DNA of 64,000 bases from Caulobacteraceae bacterium (lineage in GTDB: Bacteria > Pseudomonadota > Alphaproteobacteria > Caulobacterales > Caulobacteraceae). The notes below the pieces were generated by a model. That model made no database searches and was not told where the DNA came from. It saw nothing but the letters and a program-made list of their open reading frames with translations. The stretch spans positions 30,382 through 94,381 of the forward strand of contig PLRV01000078.1 in assembly GCA_003164925.1 (NCBI GenBank), read 5' to 3'. The position numbers and the translations under genes were made by a program. Position 1 is the stretch's first letter, and each line of letters starts with the position of its first letter. Positions 26,196 through 36,700 of the stretch are shown here, piece after piece.

Positions 26196-28676
26196 ATGAC
26201 CGCTGCATCGGAGATCGCCGCCAGGATTGCGCTGCCTAGCGAGGATGAACAGGTAGTCGCCTTGCGGCGCGCCCTGGTCGCCAAGCTCACCTACGCGGTG
26301 GGCAAGGACCCGATCGTCGCCAGCCAGCATGACTGGTTCATCGCCACCGCCCTGGCCATTCGCGACCGCATCGTGGACCGATGGTTCCCCTCGACGCGGG
26401 CGATCTATGCGGAAAAGCGCAAGCGGGTCTATTACCTGTCGCTGGAGTTCCTCATCGGACGGCTGCTCAACGACACCCTGAATAACCTGCAGCTCACCGA
26501 AACCATGCGCGCGGCCTTGGCCGAGCTTGGCGTGGATCTGGAAGCGCTGAGAGAGATTGAGCCGGACGCGGCCCTTGGCAACGGGGGCCTGGGCCGGCTA
26601 GCCGCCTGCTTCATGGAAAGCATGGCTACCCTCGGCGTGGCGGCCTACGGCTATGGCATCCGCTACGACCATGGCCTGTTCCGGCAGAAGATCAAGAACG
26701 GCTGGCAATCAGAGGTGCCCGAGAACTGGCTCGCCTCGGGCAATCCGTGGGAGTTTGAGCGGCCGGAAGTGATCTACCACATCAACTTCGGCGGCCAGGT
26801 GGAGGCCATCGAAGGGAGCGACGGCGAGACGGTCTACGATTGGCTGCCGGCTGAGACGGTCGAGGCGATCGCCTATGACACGCCGATGGTGGGCTGGCGC
26901 GGGCGCCATGTGAACACCCTGCGCCTGTGGTCGGCGCGCGCGCCCGACCCCCTGCGGCTGGACGCCTTCAATCGGGGCGACCACGTCGGCGCCCTGTCGT
27001 CCCAGGCCCGCGCGACAGCGATCTCCCAGGTGCTTTATCCGTCCGACGAAAGCCCAGCGGGCGAGGAATTGCGGCTGCGCCAGGAGTATTTCTTCTCCTC
27101 CGCCGCCCTGCAGGACATCCTGCGCCGCCACATCCGCCAGCACGGCGACCTGCACTCCCTGCACGAGCACGTCGCCATCCAGCTCAACGACACCCACCCG
27201 GCCATCGCCATCCCCGAACTGATGCGTCTTCTGGTGGACATTCACGGCATCGCGTGGGCCGAGGCGTGGGACATCACCGTCGCCACCTTCAGCTACACCA
27301 ACCACACCCTGCTCCCCGAGGCCCTGGAGCACTGGGGCGTGCCGCTGATGGAGCGCCTGCTGCCCCGGCACATGCAGATCATCTACCTGATTAACGCCCT
27401 GCATCTGGACACGCTGAGGGCCGAAAAGCGGATTGCCGAGAACGAGCTGGGCGAAGTGTCCCTGATCGACGAGGGCGGCGCGCGCAAGGTGCGCATGGGC
27501 TGGCTTAGCTTCATCGGCTCGCACAAGGTCAACGGGGTTTCGGCCCTGCACACCGAGTTAATGAAGACCACCGTGTTCTCCACTTTCAACCGCCTCTACC
27601 CGGACCGTATCGTCAATAAAACCAACGGCATTACCTTCCGCCGCTGGATGATGGAGGCCAACCCGGGGCTGACCCGCTTGCTGGTCGACACGGTGGGGCC
27701 CGCGGTGCTGGACGATCCGATGGCTCTTGAAGGTTTCGCCGCTTATGCCGACGACGACTCCGTTCAGAGCCGCTTCAAGGACATCCGACGCGAGCAAAAG
27801 ATCAAGCTGGCCGCGCTGATCCAGAACCGGCTTGGGATCAAGGTGGATCCGGACGCCATGTTCGACACCCACATCAAGCGTCAGCATGAGTACAAGCGCC
27901 AGCTTCTCAACATCCTGGAGACGGTGGCCCTGTACGACGCCATGCGCGCGCAGCCCACCCGCGCCTGGACGCCGCGGGTCAAGATATTCGCCGGCAAGGC
28001 GGCCGCCAGCTACTATAACGCCAAGCTGATCATCAAGCTGATCAACGATGTGGCCCAAGTGGTGAACCGCGACCCAACCCTTCACGGTCTGCTCAAGGTC
28101 GTGTTCCTGCCGAACTACAATGTGTCCCTGGCCGAAGCGATCATCCCGGCCTCGGACCTGTCCGAGCAGATTTCCACTGCCGGCATGGAGGCGTCCGGCA
28201 CCGGCAACATGAAGCTTGGCCTGAACGGCGCCTTGACAATCGGCACCCTCGACGGCGCCAATGTGGAAATGCGCGACAAGGTGGGAGACGACAACATCTT
28301 CATCTTCGGCCTGACCGCCCAGGAGGTGGAGAAGCGGCGCAGCGAGGGTCTGGGGACGGCGGACATCATCGCCAACTCGCCGACGATCCAACAGGTGCTC
28401 GATCAGATCGGCGGGGGCGGATTCTCGCCCGACGCGCCAGACCTGTATCGCGGCCTGATCGATGGCCTGGTCAACCACGACCACTTCCTGGTGCTGGGCG
28501 ATTTCGAATCCTACACGGCCACGCAGCGCGCCGTGGCGGCCAAATGGCGCGATGAAAAAGCCTGGTGGCGTTCGTCCATACTCAATACGGCCCACATGGG
28601 CTTCTTTTCCTCGGACCGCACCATCCGCGAGTACGCCGAGGAAATATGGAACGTTCCGGTGGTGGCCGGTCGTTGA
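26196..28676 (+). CDS. glgP: Glycogen phosphorylase
   Basis: 826-residue GT35 enzyme releasing glucose 1-phosphate from glycogen. The pyridoxal-phosphate lysine is K673 in ASGTGNMKLGLNGALTIGTL, and ALGNGGLGRLAACFMESMAT, YGYGIRYDHGLF and KIFAGKAAASYYNAK are highly conserved family segments. It is the first gene of the glycogen cluster; its last 31 nt overlap the start of glgB. The AT-rich region upstream is the likely promoter. Placing the degradative enzyme first, in one unit with the synthetic genes, suggests coordinated turnover of a storage polymer. Confidence 0.98.
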   Translation: MTAASEIAARIALPSEDEQVVALRRALVAKLTYAVGKDPIVASQHDWFIATALAIRDRIVDRWFPSTRAIYAEKRKRVYYLSLEFLIGRLLNDTLNNLQLTETMRAALAELGVDLEALREIEPDAALGNGGLGRLAACFMESMATLGVAAYGYGIRYDHGLFRQKIKNGWQSEVPENWLASGNPWEFERPEVIYHINFGGQVEAIEGSDGETVYDWLPAETVEAIAYDTPMVGWRGRHVNTLRLWSARAPDPLRLDAFNRGDHVGALSSQARATAISQVLYPSDESPAGEELRLRQEYFFSSAALQDILRRHIRQHGDLHSLHEHVAIQLNDTHPAIAIPELMRLLVDIHGIAWAEAWDITVATFSYTNHTLLPEALEHWGVPLMERLLPRHMQIIYLINALHLDTLRAEKRIAENELGEVSLIDEGGARKVRMGWLSFIGSHKVNGVSALHTELMKTTVFSTFNRLYPDRIVNKTNGITFRRWMMEANPGLTRLLVDTVGPAVLDDPMALEGFAAYADDDSVQSRFKDIRREQKIKLAALIQNRLGIKVDPDAMFDTHIKRQHEYKRQLLNILETVALYDAMRAQPTRAWTPRVKIFAGKAAASYYNAKLIIKLINDVAQVVNRDPTLHGLLKVVFLPNYNVSLAEAIIPASDLSEQISTAGMEASGTGNMKLGLNGALTIGTLDGANVEMRDKVGDDNIFIFGLTAQEVEKRRSEGLGTADIIANSPTIQQVLDQIGGGGFSPDAPDLYRGLIDGLVNHDHFLVLGDFESYTATQRAVAAKWRDEKAWWRSSILNTAHMGFFSSDRTIREYAEEIWNVPVVAGR

Positions 28677-30877
28677 GCGGCGACTCTCGGGAAACGTGGC
28701 GGCTCCACCAAGCCGACATCGACGCCCTGGTGGAAGCCAAGCATGGCGATCCCTTCTCCGTTCTGGGCCCGCACACGGTCCGCGGCGGATCGGTGATCCG
28801 CGCCTTCGTTCCGGGCGCCCAGACCCTCAGCGCGACAAGGCCCGATGGCGGCCTTCTTGCCCGGCTGGATCAGCGTCATCCGGCCGGGGTGTTCGAAGGG
28901 GTGGTCAAGGGCGCGCCCGCCGCGGACTACCGGCTGCAGGCGGGCAACGAGGCCGGGACGTGGGTGCTGGACGATCCCTATCGCTTCGCGCCCTTGCTGG
29001 GCCAAGTGGACGACTACCTGTTCGTGGAGGGCGCGCATCGCGACCTCTGGCGCAAGCTGGGCGCCCATCCCACCGTCCATCAGGGCGCCGAAGGGGTCCA
29101 GTTCGCGGTCTGGGCGCCGCACGCCCGGCGCGTCTCGGTGGTGGGCGACTTCAACGCCTGGGACGGTCGGCGCGCCCAGATGCGCAAGCGCGTGGACAGC
29201 GGGATATGGGAGATCTTCGTTCCTGGCGTGGCCACCGGATCGAACTACAAGTTCGAGATCACCGGCCCGGACGGCGCCCTGCTGCCGTTGAAGTCCGACC
29301 CCTTCGGCTTCGCTGCGGAACGGCGGCCCTCCACCGCCTCGGTGGTCGCCCGCATCGACGACTTCGTGTGGACCGACCAGGCCTATATGGCCGAGCGCGG
29401 CCAGGACGAGGCGCGGCGGCGTCCCATATCCATCTATGAGGCGCATCTGGGCTCCTGGAGCCGCCGGCCCGACGGCGGGTTCAACACCTATGACGAGATC
29501 GCCCGGACCCTCGTGCCCTACGCCGTCGACATGGGTTTCACCCACCTGGAATTCATGCCGGTCAGCGAACATCCGCTGGACGACTCCTGGGGCTATCAGC
29601 CGATCGGCCTGTTCGCGCCCACGAGCCGGTTCGGCGACCCGGCCGCCTTCGCCCGTCTGGTCGATGCGGCCCATGCCGCCGGACTAGGCGTGATCCTGGA
29701 CTGGGCCGGCGCGCATTTTCCCACCGACGCCCACGGCCTTTATCGTTTCGACGGAACCCCGCTCTACGAGCACGCCGACCCCCAGCAAGGCTTCCATCCA
29801 GACTGGAACACCGCGATCTTCGACTTCGGCAAGCGCGAGGTTGCCAATATCCTGCTGGCCAACGCCCTCTACTGGCTGGAGGTGTTCCACATCGACGGTC
29901 TGCGGGTGGATGCCGTGGCCTCCATGCTCTACCTCGACTATTCCCGCCGCGCGGGCGAGTGGACGCCCAATGCCCAGGGCGGGCGGGAAAACCGCCAGGC
30001 CGAAGCCTTCCTCAAGCGGCTGAACACCCTGACCTACGGCGAGCATCCGTCCAGCCTGACCATGGCCGAGGAATCCACCACCTGGCCGGGGGTGAGCCGG
30101 CCCGTCGACCAGGGCGGCCTGGGCTTCGGCTTCAAATGGAACATGGGGTGGATGAACGACACCCTCGAGTATGTGGGCAAGGACCCGGTCCATCGCCGGC
30201 ACCACCACGACAAGCTGACCTTCGGCCTGCTCTACGCCTTTTCCGAGAATTTCGTGCTGCCGCTGTCCCACGACGAGGTCGTGCATGGAAAGGGCTCGAT
30301 CCTGGGGCGCATGCCCGGAGACCATTGGCAAAAGTTCGCCAACGCCCGCGCCTACTACGGCTTCATGTGGGGCTATCCGGGCAAGAAGCTGCTGTTCATG
30401 GGCCAGGAGTTCGGCCAGTGGACCGAGTGGGATTTTCGCGGCCAGCTTGACTGGCCCCTGTTGGATTTTCCCATGCACGCTGGCCTTCGTCTGGCGGTGG
30501 GCGACCTCAACCGCCTTTACCGGCAAACTCCGGCCCTGCACGCCCGCGACTGCGAGTCCGAAGGATTCAGCTGGCTGGTGGTGGACGATGCGGACCAGTC
30601 CGTGGCCGGCTGGGCGCGCTTCGGCGGGTCAGGCGACAGCCCCGTGGCGGTGCTGTGCAACTTCACGCCCGTGGCGCGGACCGCTTTCCGCATAGGCCTG
30701 CCCTGCGCCGGCCAGTGGCGGGAGATCTTCAATTCGGACGCCCTCGCCTACGGCGGATCGGGCCTGGGCAATCTGGGCGGCGTGACAGCCTGGGACTCCC
30801 CGTCGCATGGCTGGCCAGCCTCGGCCGAGATCGTTCTGCCGCCTCTGTCCACCGTATTTCTTAAGCGCGACGCCTAG
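28646..30877 (+). CDS. glgB: 1,4-alpha-glucan branching enzyme
   Basis: 743 residues, family GH13. Introduces alpha-1,6 branches. An N-terminal all-beta region (residues ~10-110), a CBM48 module (VQFAVWAPHARRVSVVGDFN) and the catalytic barrel follow. Catalytic residues are nucleophile D422 (GLRVDAVASMLYLDY) and acid/base E475 (TMAEEST); LPLSHDEVVHGKGSI carries the third Asp. The ATG at 28646 has GAGG 5 nt upstream and overlaps the glgP end by 31 nt; a TTG at 28673 overlapping the glgP stop is the alternative. The TAG stop is embedded in the palindrome at 30874-30926. Confidence 0.97.
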   Translation: MERSGGGRSLSGDSRETWRLHQADIDALVEAKHGDPFSVLGPHTVRGGSVIRAFVPGAQTLSATRPDGGLLARLDQRHPAGVFEGVVKGAPAADYRLQAGNEAGTWVLDDPYRFAPLLGQVDDYLFVEGAHRDLWRKLGAHPTVHQGAEGVQFAVWAPHARRVSVVGDFNAWDGRRAQMRKRVDSGIWEIFVPGVATGSNYKFEITGPDGALLPLKSDPFGFAAERRPSTASVVARIDDFVWTDQAYMAERGQDEARRRPISIYEAHLGSWSRRPDGGFNTYDEIARTLVPYAVDMGFTHLEFMPVSEHPLDDSWGYQPIGLFAPTSRFGDPAAFARLVDAAHAAGLGVILDWAGAHFPTDAHGLYRFDGTPLYEHADPQQGFHPDWNTAIFDFGKREVANILLANALYWLEVFHIDGLRVDAVASMLYLDYSRRAGEWTPNAQGGRENRQAEAFLKRLNTLTYGEHPSSLTMAEESTTWPGVSRPVDQGGLGFGFKWNMGWMNDTLEYVGKDPVHRRHHHDKLTFGLLYAFSENFVLPLSHDEVVHGKGSILGRMPGDHWQKFANARAYYGFMWGYPGKKLLFMGQEFGQWTEWDFRGQLDWPLLDFPMHAGLRLAVGDLNRLYRQTPALHARDCESEGFSWLVVDDADQSVAGWARFGGSGDSPVAVLCNFTPVARTAFRIGLPCAGQWREIFNSDALAYGGSGLGNLGGVTAWDSPSHGWPASAEIVLPPLSTVFLKRDA

Positions 30878-30926
30878 AGCACAATGGGGTTGGTTGGACT
30901 CAGCCAACCGCTGAATCGTGCTCTAG
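30874..30926. repeat. CTAG-capped palindrome at the glgB stop codon
   Basis: CTAGAGCAC (30874-30882) and GTGCTCTAG (30918-30926) form a perfect outer stem. Inside, GGTTGG (30892-30897) pairs with CCAACC (30904-30909). The TAG of the left CTAG is the glgB stop. The same outer arms recur at 63911-63963. Confidence 0.8.
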
Positions 30927-30939
30927 ATTCTTAGAATGA

Positions 30940-30985
30940 GAGCCTGTTCGAGCGGCGAAACCACACACTTTCGCCTAACAGGCTC
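30940..30985. repeat. Dispersed hairpin repeat, copy 1
   Basis: GAGCCTGTT (30940-30948) pairs with AACAGGCTC (30977-30985) and GGCGAAA (30954-30960) with TTTCGCC (30969-30975). The left arm with its flank (TCTAGATTC at 30922 onward and GAGCCTGTTCGAGCGGCGAA) and the right arm (CACTTTCGCCTAACAGGCTC) are repeated almost exactly at 57738-57823. It lies between glgB and glgC, so may separate the two transcripts or change their stability. Confidence 0.8.
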
Positions 30986-31033
30986 CAGACGTTGTAACTA
31001 TAGGCCGATGACTCAGCGGGAGGCTTTCGCATC

Positions 31034-32308
31034 ATGAACCCAGGCGCAGGAAGCAGCGGACCGCTTTCCCGCCACGCCATGGCCTATGTTCTCGCCGGCG
31101 GCCGCGGAAGCCGCCTTTTGGAACTGACCGATGTGCGGGCCAAACCGGCGGTCTATTTTGGCGGCAAGTTCCGCATCATCGACTTCGCCCTGTCGAACGC
31201 GCTCAATTCCGGCATCCGCCGCATCGCGGTGGCGACCCAGTACAAGGCCCACAGCCTGATCCGGCACCTGCAGCGCGGCTGGAACTTCTTCCGTCCGGAA
31301 CGCAACGAGACCTTCGACATCCTGCCCGCCAGCCAGCGGGTGTCCGAGGAGAAATGGTACCTCGGCACGGCGGACGCCGTGTACCAGAACATGGACATCG
31401 TGCTGGACTACGACACGCGGTTCATCGTCGTCCTGGCGGGCGACCACGTCTACAAGATGGACTACGAGCCCATGCTGCAGCAGCACGTGGACCAGGGCGC
31501 GGACGTGACCGTCGGTTGTTTGGAGGTTGCCCGGCTGGAGGCCAGCGGTTTTGGCGTCATGGCGGTGGACGCGACAGATCGCATCGTGGACTTCGTGGAA
31601 AAGCCGACAGATCCGCCCCCCATGCCGGGCAGGCCCGAGATGGCCCTGGCCAGCATGGGCATCTATGTCTTCAATACCCGCTTCCTGGCCGAGGTGTTGC
31701 GCCGCGACGCGGCCGACCCGGACTCCTCGCACGATTTCGGCAAGGATATCATTCCGCGCCTGGTCAAGGAGGGCAAGGCGGTGGCGCACCCGTTCAGCCG
31801 CTCGGCCATCCGCCCGTCCTCGGGCGCGGCGCCCTATTGGCGCGATGTAGGCACCATCGACAGCTATTTCGCCTCTAACATCGACCTGACCGAGGTGGTG
31901 CCGGACCTGGACCTGTACGACCGCTCCTGGCCGATCTGGACCTACAGCGAGATGAACGCCCCGGCCAAGTTCGTGCATGACCATCCGGGGCGGCGCGGCT
32001 CTGCGATCTCGTCGCTGGTGGCGGGTGACTGCGTGGTATCCGGCTCCACGGTCTGGCGCTCGCTGCTGTTCAACGGGGTGCGCATCAACTCCTACGCCAG
32101 CGTCGAGCTCGGGGTAATCCTGCCCAACGTCAATATCGGACGCTCGGCGCGGCTGCGCAACGTCATCGTCGACCGCGGCGTGACCATTCCCGAAGGCCTG
32201 GTGGTGGGGGACGATCCCGTGCTGGACGCCAAGCGCTTCCGCCGCACCGACGGAGGGGTCTGTCTGATCAACAAGGGCATGATCGAGCGGCTCGAGTCAC
32301 GGCTCTGA
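31034..32308 (+). CDS. glgC: Glucose-1-phosphate adenylyltransferase
   Basis: 424-residue ADP-glucose pyrophosphorylase making ADP-glucose from ATP and glucose 1-phosphate, the committed step of glycogen synthesis. The N-terminal pyrophosphorylase loop is [16 protein letters not shown] with [48 protein letters not shown] and FVEKP are substrate-binding segments. A C-terminal left-handed beta-helix ([20 protein letters not shown]) provides allostery and oligomerisation. GGGAGG stands upstream of the ATG. The stop shares one base with the glgA start. Confidence 0.98.
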   Translation: MNPGAGSSGPLSRHAMAYVLAGGRGSRLLELTDVRAKPAVYFGGKFRIIDFALSNALNSGIRRIAVATQYKAHSLIRHLQRGWNFFRPERNETFDILPASQRVSEEKWYLGTADAVYQNMDIVLDYDTRFIVVLAGDHVYKMDYEPMLQQHVDQGADVTVGCLEVARLEASGFGVMAVDATDRIVDFVEKPTDPPPMPGRPEMALASMGIYVFNTRFLAEVLRRDAADPDSSHDFGKDIIPRLVKEGKAVAHPFSRSAIRPSSGAAPYWRDVGTIDSYFASNIDLTEVVPDLDLYDRSWPIWTYSEMNAPAKFVHDHPGRRGSAISSLVAGDCVVSGSTVWRSLLFNGVRINSYASVELGVILPNVNIGRSARLRNVIVDRGVTIPEGLVVGDDPVLDAKRFRRTDGGVCLINKGMIERLESRL

Positions 32309-33756
32309 TGGATCGGCTCGACGTCCTTTCCGTCGTCTCGGAGATATTCCCCCTGGTCAAGACGGGCGGCCTGGCAGACGTAGCCGGCGCCCTGCCCTTC
32401 GCCCTGGCTCCCCTGGGCGTGCGTGTCCGCACCCTGATTCCGGGCTACCCGCCGGTTTTGGCCGCGATCGAAAAGGCCAGCGTAGCCCGCGCCCTGCCCG
32501 ACTGGTACGGCGGGCCAGCGCGCCTTTTGCGGACCACAATCGCCGGGCTCGAACTTTATGTCCTCGACGCTCCGCACCTCTACAATCGCGCGGGCGGCCC
32601 CTACGTCGGACCGGACGGCCGGGACTTTCCCGACAACGCCAAGCGCTTCGCCGCCCTTTGCCGCATGGGCGCCTCCATCGGCCAGGGCCTGGCTCCCCGC
32701 TATCGGCCGCAAGTGATCCACACCCACGACTGGCAGGCCGGCCTGACCGCGGCCTTCCTGCACTTTGACGGGGGCCCGCGGCCACCGGTGGTGGCGACCA
32801 TCCACAACCTGGCCTTCCAGGGACAGTTCGGGCGCGAACTGCTTGCCTCCCTGGGTCTGCCGCCCAAGGCCTTCAGCCCGGACGGGGTGGAGTACTACGG
32901 CGACATCGGCTTCCTCAAAGCGGCTGTGCGTCTGGCCGATCGGGTCACCACCGTCTCGCCCACCTATGCTGCGGAAATCTGCACCGCGGAGGGCGGCATG
33001 GGCCTGCAAGGCCTGCTGCGAGGACGCTCGGACAAGCTGGTCGGCATATTGAACGGCATCGACACCGCCGTATGGGACCCCGCCGCCGATCCGCTGATCG
33101 CCCAGCCCTTTGGCCCGGACAGCCTGGCGGCCCGCCCGGCCAACAAGACATTTTTGCAGGCGCGCTTCGATCTCACGCCCGATCCGGACGCGCCCCTGTT
33201 CGGGGTGGTTAGCCGCCTGAGCTGGCAGAAGGGGTTGGACCTGCTGCTGGAGGCCCTGCCCACCCTGCTGCAGGAGGGCGGACAACTGGCCCTGCTCGGT
33301 TCGGGCGATGCGGCCATGGAGGCGGGCTTCGCCTGGGCGGCTGAGGCTCATCCTGGCCGGGTCGGCTGTGTGTTCAGCTACGACGAGGCCCTGGCCCACG
33401 AGATTCAGGCCGGCTCGGATTGCATCGTCGTGCCCTCGCGCTTCGAGCCCTGCGGCCTGACCCAACTGTGCGCCCTGCGCTATGGCGCGGTTCCCCTGGT
33501 GGCGCGCGTGGGCGGGCTGGCCGACACGGTGATCGACGCCACGCCCATGGCCTTGGCCTCCGGCGCCGCCACGGGCGTGCAGTTCGCGCCGGTGGCCCTG
33601 CCGATGCTGGAGCGGGCCATCCGCCGGACCGCCGCGCTCTATCGCGACAAACCGGCTTGGCGGCGCATGCAGGCCAACGGCATGGCCGCCGACGTTTCCT
33701 GGAACGATCCCGCCCGGCTCTACGCGGCTTTGTTCGCCGAGTTGGCGGGACGCTAG
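32308..33756 (+). CDS. glgA: Glycogen synthase (ADP-glucose)
   Basis: 482-residue GT5 enzyme that extends alpha-1,4-glucan from ADP-glucose. The N-terminal [20 protein letters not shown] contains the KTGGL ADP-glucose-binding motif. [34 protein letters not shown] and the C-terminal [19 protein letters not shown] with its acid and cysteine are the conserved GT5 elements. Coupled to glgC by a one-base TGATG overlap and followed 3 nt later by the glgX-malQ fusion. Confidence 0.98.
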   Translation: MDRLDVLSVVSEIFPLVKTGGLADVAGALPFALAPLGVRVRTLIPGYPPVLAAIEKASVARALPDWYGGPARLLRTTIAGLELYVLDAPHLYNRAGGPYVGPDGRDFPDNAKRFAALCRMGASIGQGLAPRYRPQVIHTHDWQAGLTAAFLHFDGGPRPPVVATIHNLAFQGQFGRELLASLGLPPKAFSPDGVEYYGDIGFLKAAVRLADRVTTVSPTYAAEICTAEGGMGLQGLLRGRSDKLVGILNGIDTAVWDPAADPLIAQPFGPDSLAARPANKTFLQARFDLTPDPDAPLFGVVSRLSWQKGLDLLLEALPTLLQEGGQLALLGSGDAAMEAGFAWAAEAHPGRVGCVFSYDEALAHEIQAGSDCIVVPSRFEPCGLTQLCALRYGAVPLVARVGGLADTVIDATPMALASGAATGVQFAPVALPMLERAIRRTAALYRDKPAWRRMQANGMAADVSWNDPARLYAALFAELAGR

Positions 33757-33759
33757 GCG

Positions 33760-36700
33760 ATGCGCACCGGGGCCGTCACCGCGGGCGTCCCATCGCCCCT
33801 GGGGGTCTGGCCCGCCAAGGACGGCGTGAACGTCGCCGTATGGTCCACGGCGGCCGCCATCGATCTTTGCCTGTTCGACAACGACGGCGGCGAACGCCGT
33901 ATTCGCCTGCCCCAGCGCACTGGACAGGTATTCCACGGGCACATCGCCGGTGTCGGCGAGGGCGCGCGCTATGGCCTGCGGGCGCACGGTGCGTTCGACC
34001 CCGGCTCGGGGGCGCGGTTCGATCCGTCCAAGCTGCTGATCGACCCCTACGCCGTCCAGCTTGATAGACCCTTCGATCTGCACCCCGCCATGTTCAGCGC
34101 GGCCGAGGGCGTCGATAGCGCCCCCTTCATGCCCAAGGCCGTGGTCAGCGCCCATGCCCGCCCGGCCGACGCGCCCCTGGTCGTTCCCTGGCGCGAGACG
34201 GTGATCTACGAAGCCCATGTGAAGGGGTTCACCCGGCTGCATCCGGACGTGCCCGAGGCCCAGAGGGGAACCTTCGCCGGGCTCGCCCATCCGGCGGTGG
34301 TCAGCCACCTGAAGGATCTCGGCGTCACCACCCTGGAGCTGCTGCCGACGGCGGCCTGGATCGATGAGCGCCACCTGAAGGCGCTGAACCTGACCAACTA
34401 CTGGGGCTACAATCCCGTGGCCTTGTGCGCGCCCGATCCGCGCCTGGCGCCGGGCGGTTGGGCGGAGGTGCGCGCCGCGACGCAGGCCTTGGCCCAGGCC
34501 GGCATAGAGACGGTGCTGGACGTGGTGTTCAACCACAGCGGCGAGGGCGACCATCTGGGCCCAACCCTATCCCTGCGCGGCCTGGACAACGCCGGCTATT
34601 ACCGCCTCAATCCGCACGATGCGTCGCGTTACATCGACGACAGCGGAACCGGCGACACCCTGGCCCTGGATCGTCCGCAGGGCGTGGCCTTAGCCATGGA
34701 GGCGATGCGGACCTGGGTGCGACGCGGCGGCGTCAGCGGCTTCCGCTTCGACCTGGCCACCATCCTCGCCCGGCGCCCGGATGGCTTCGATCCGGCCGCG
34801 CCCCTTCTGGCGGCCATCGACCAGGACCCCGAACTGCGCGGCCTGAAGCTGATCGCCGAACCGTGGGACTGCGGCCTGGGCGGCTATCAACTCGGCCGCT
34901 TCCCTGGCGCCTGGGGCGAATGGAACGACCAGTTCCGCGACGGCGCGCGCGGGTTCTGGCGGGGCGACGCCATGCCGCTGGGCCGGCTGGCCGACATCTG
35001 GTCCGGGTCGCGTTGGACCATGGCCCGGCATGGGCGCCCCTCGCGCAGCGTCAATTTCGTTACCGCCCACGACGGCTTCACCTTGGCCGACCTCGTCTCC
35101 TACGAGACCAAGCACAACCTGGCCAACGGCGAGGACAATCGCGACGGGACCGACAACAACGCCTCCTGGAACTGCGGGGCGGAGGGACCTGTCGCGGACG
35201 GCGCCATACGCGCCCGGCGCGCCCGCGACCAGCGCGCCCTGCTGGCCACGCTGCTCCTGGCGCGCGGAACCCCGATGCTGTCCATGGGCGCGGAGATGGG
35301 CCAGAGCCAGGGCGGCAACAACAACGCCTATTGCCAGGACGGCCCCATCACCTGGCTCGACTGGGCCGGCGCGGACAAGGCCCTGCTGGCCTTCGCTCGG
35401 AAGCTGATCGCGGCGCGGCGCGAGCATGTCGCCCTACGCGCGGATCGGTTCCTGACCGGCGTGGCCGATGACGGCCCTTATCCCGACGTGGAATGGCGCC
35501 GGCCCGACGGCGCGCCCATGAACGGCGAAGACTGGGAAGACCCGCACGGGCGCTGCTTGGTGATGGTGCTGGCCGCGCAAGAGGGCGGGACGCTCGACCG
35601 GGCCATGATCGTGGCGCATCGCGGCGATGTGGTGCTGCCCGTGCATCTGCCTGAGCCGCGCGGCGGACGGGTCTGGAAACTTCTGATCGACAGCGCCGAC
35701 GATCAGCGAACCGGCGCCTTGAACGAGGATTGGATTGAGGTCGCGGCCCGCTCCGTGGCGCTGTTGGTCGAGGCTCCGGCGCGGCGTGCGCCCAAGGACG
35801 TATCGGATGAGGTCTTGGCCGAGGTCGCGCAGGCGGCGGGGATCGCCAGCGATTGGTGGTCGCTGGACGGCGAACGCCATATCGTCTCGGCGGACACGCA
35901 GCGCAGCTTGCTGGACGCCATGGGCTATTGCGCGCGCACATCCGACCAAGCCCGCGAGGCGTTGTGGCGGCTGGCCGCGGCCGAGCGCCGCGCCTTGCCC
36001 TTCGTCCAGGTGGCGCGGCAGGGCGAGCCCCTGACGGTTCCCGTCCGGGACGGCTCCAGCTGGCTTGAGACTGCCGCCGAAGACGCCGCCGTGATCTCCG
36101 CCCGGGTGTCCGACGGCCAAGCCCAGCTGCCCGACCTGCCGCCCGGGCGCTATGCGCTGCAGGCTGGCGCGGCGCAGGGCCGCCTGATCGTGGCGCCAGC
36201 GCGCGCGCACGAACCGGCCCTGGCGCGCGAGGGCCTGCTCGGTCTGTCGGTCCAGCTCTACTCCCTGCGAACCCGCGAGGGCGCGCGCGGCATGGGCGAT
36301 TTCGGCGCCTTGGCCCAGCTCGGACAGGAGGCGGCCAGCCAGGGCCTCGGGCTGATCGGCGCCAATCCCTTCCACGCCCTGTTTCCCCAGGACCGTTCGC
36401 GGGCCAGCCCCTACTACCCCTCCGATCGGCGGTTCCTGGACCCGATCTATATCGACGTGACGGGTTTGGACGGCGCCTCGCCAGTAGGCCGCGATGACGG
36501 CGCGCTGGTGGATTATCCGCGCGTCTGGGCGCACAAGATCGAGCGCCTTGAGGGCGCGTTCGAGGCTTTCGAACGCCGAGGCGACAAGCTGGACTCCTTC
36601 GAGGCGTTTCTCGCCCAAGGCGGGGCCGCGTTGGAACGCTTCGCCGCCTTCCAGGCCATTGGCGAGACCCATCCCAGTCCTTGGCGCAACTGGCCCGGCG

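Noticed and set aside
25883-26290. 135-codon minus-strand frame overlapping the glgP start
   Set aside because: Overlaps the well-supported glgP N-terminus, low-complexity composition, no ribosome-binding site.
32092-34554. 820-codon minus-strand frame opposite glgA and glgX-malQ
   Set aside because: Antisense to three clearly coding sequences; composition (Gly/Gln/Arg/His) typical of GC-rich antisense shadows.
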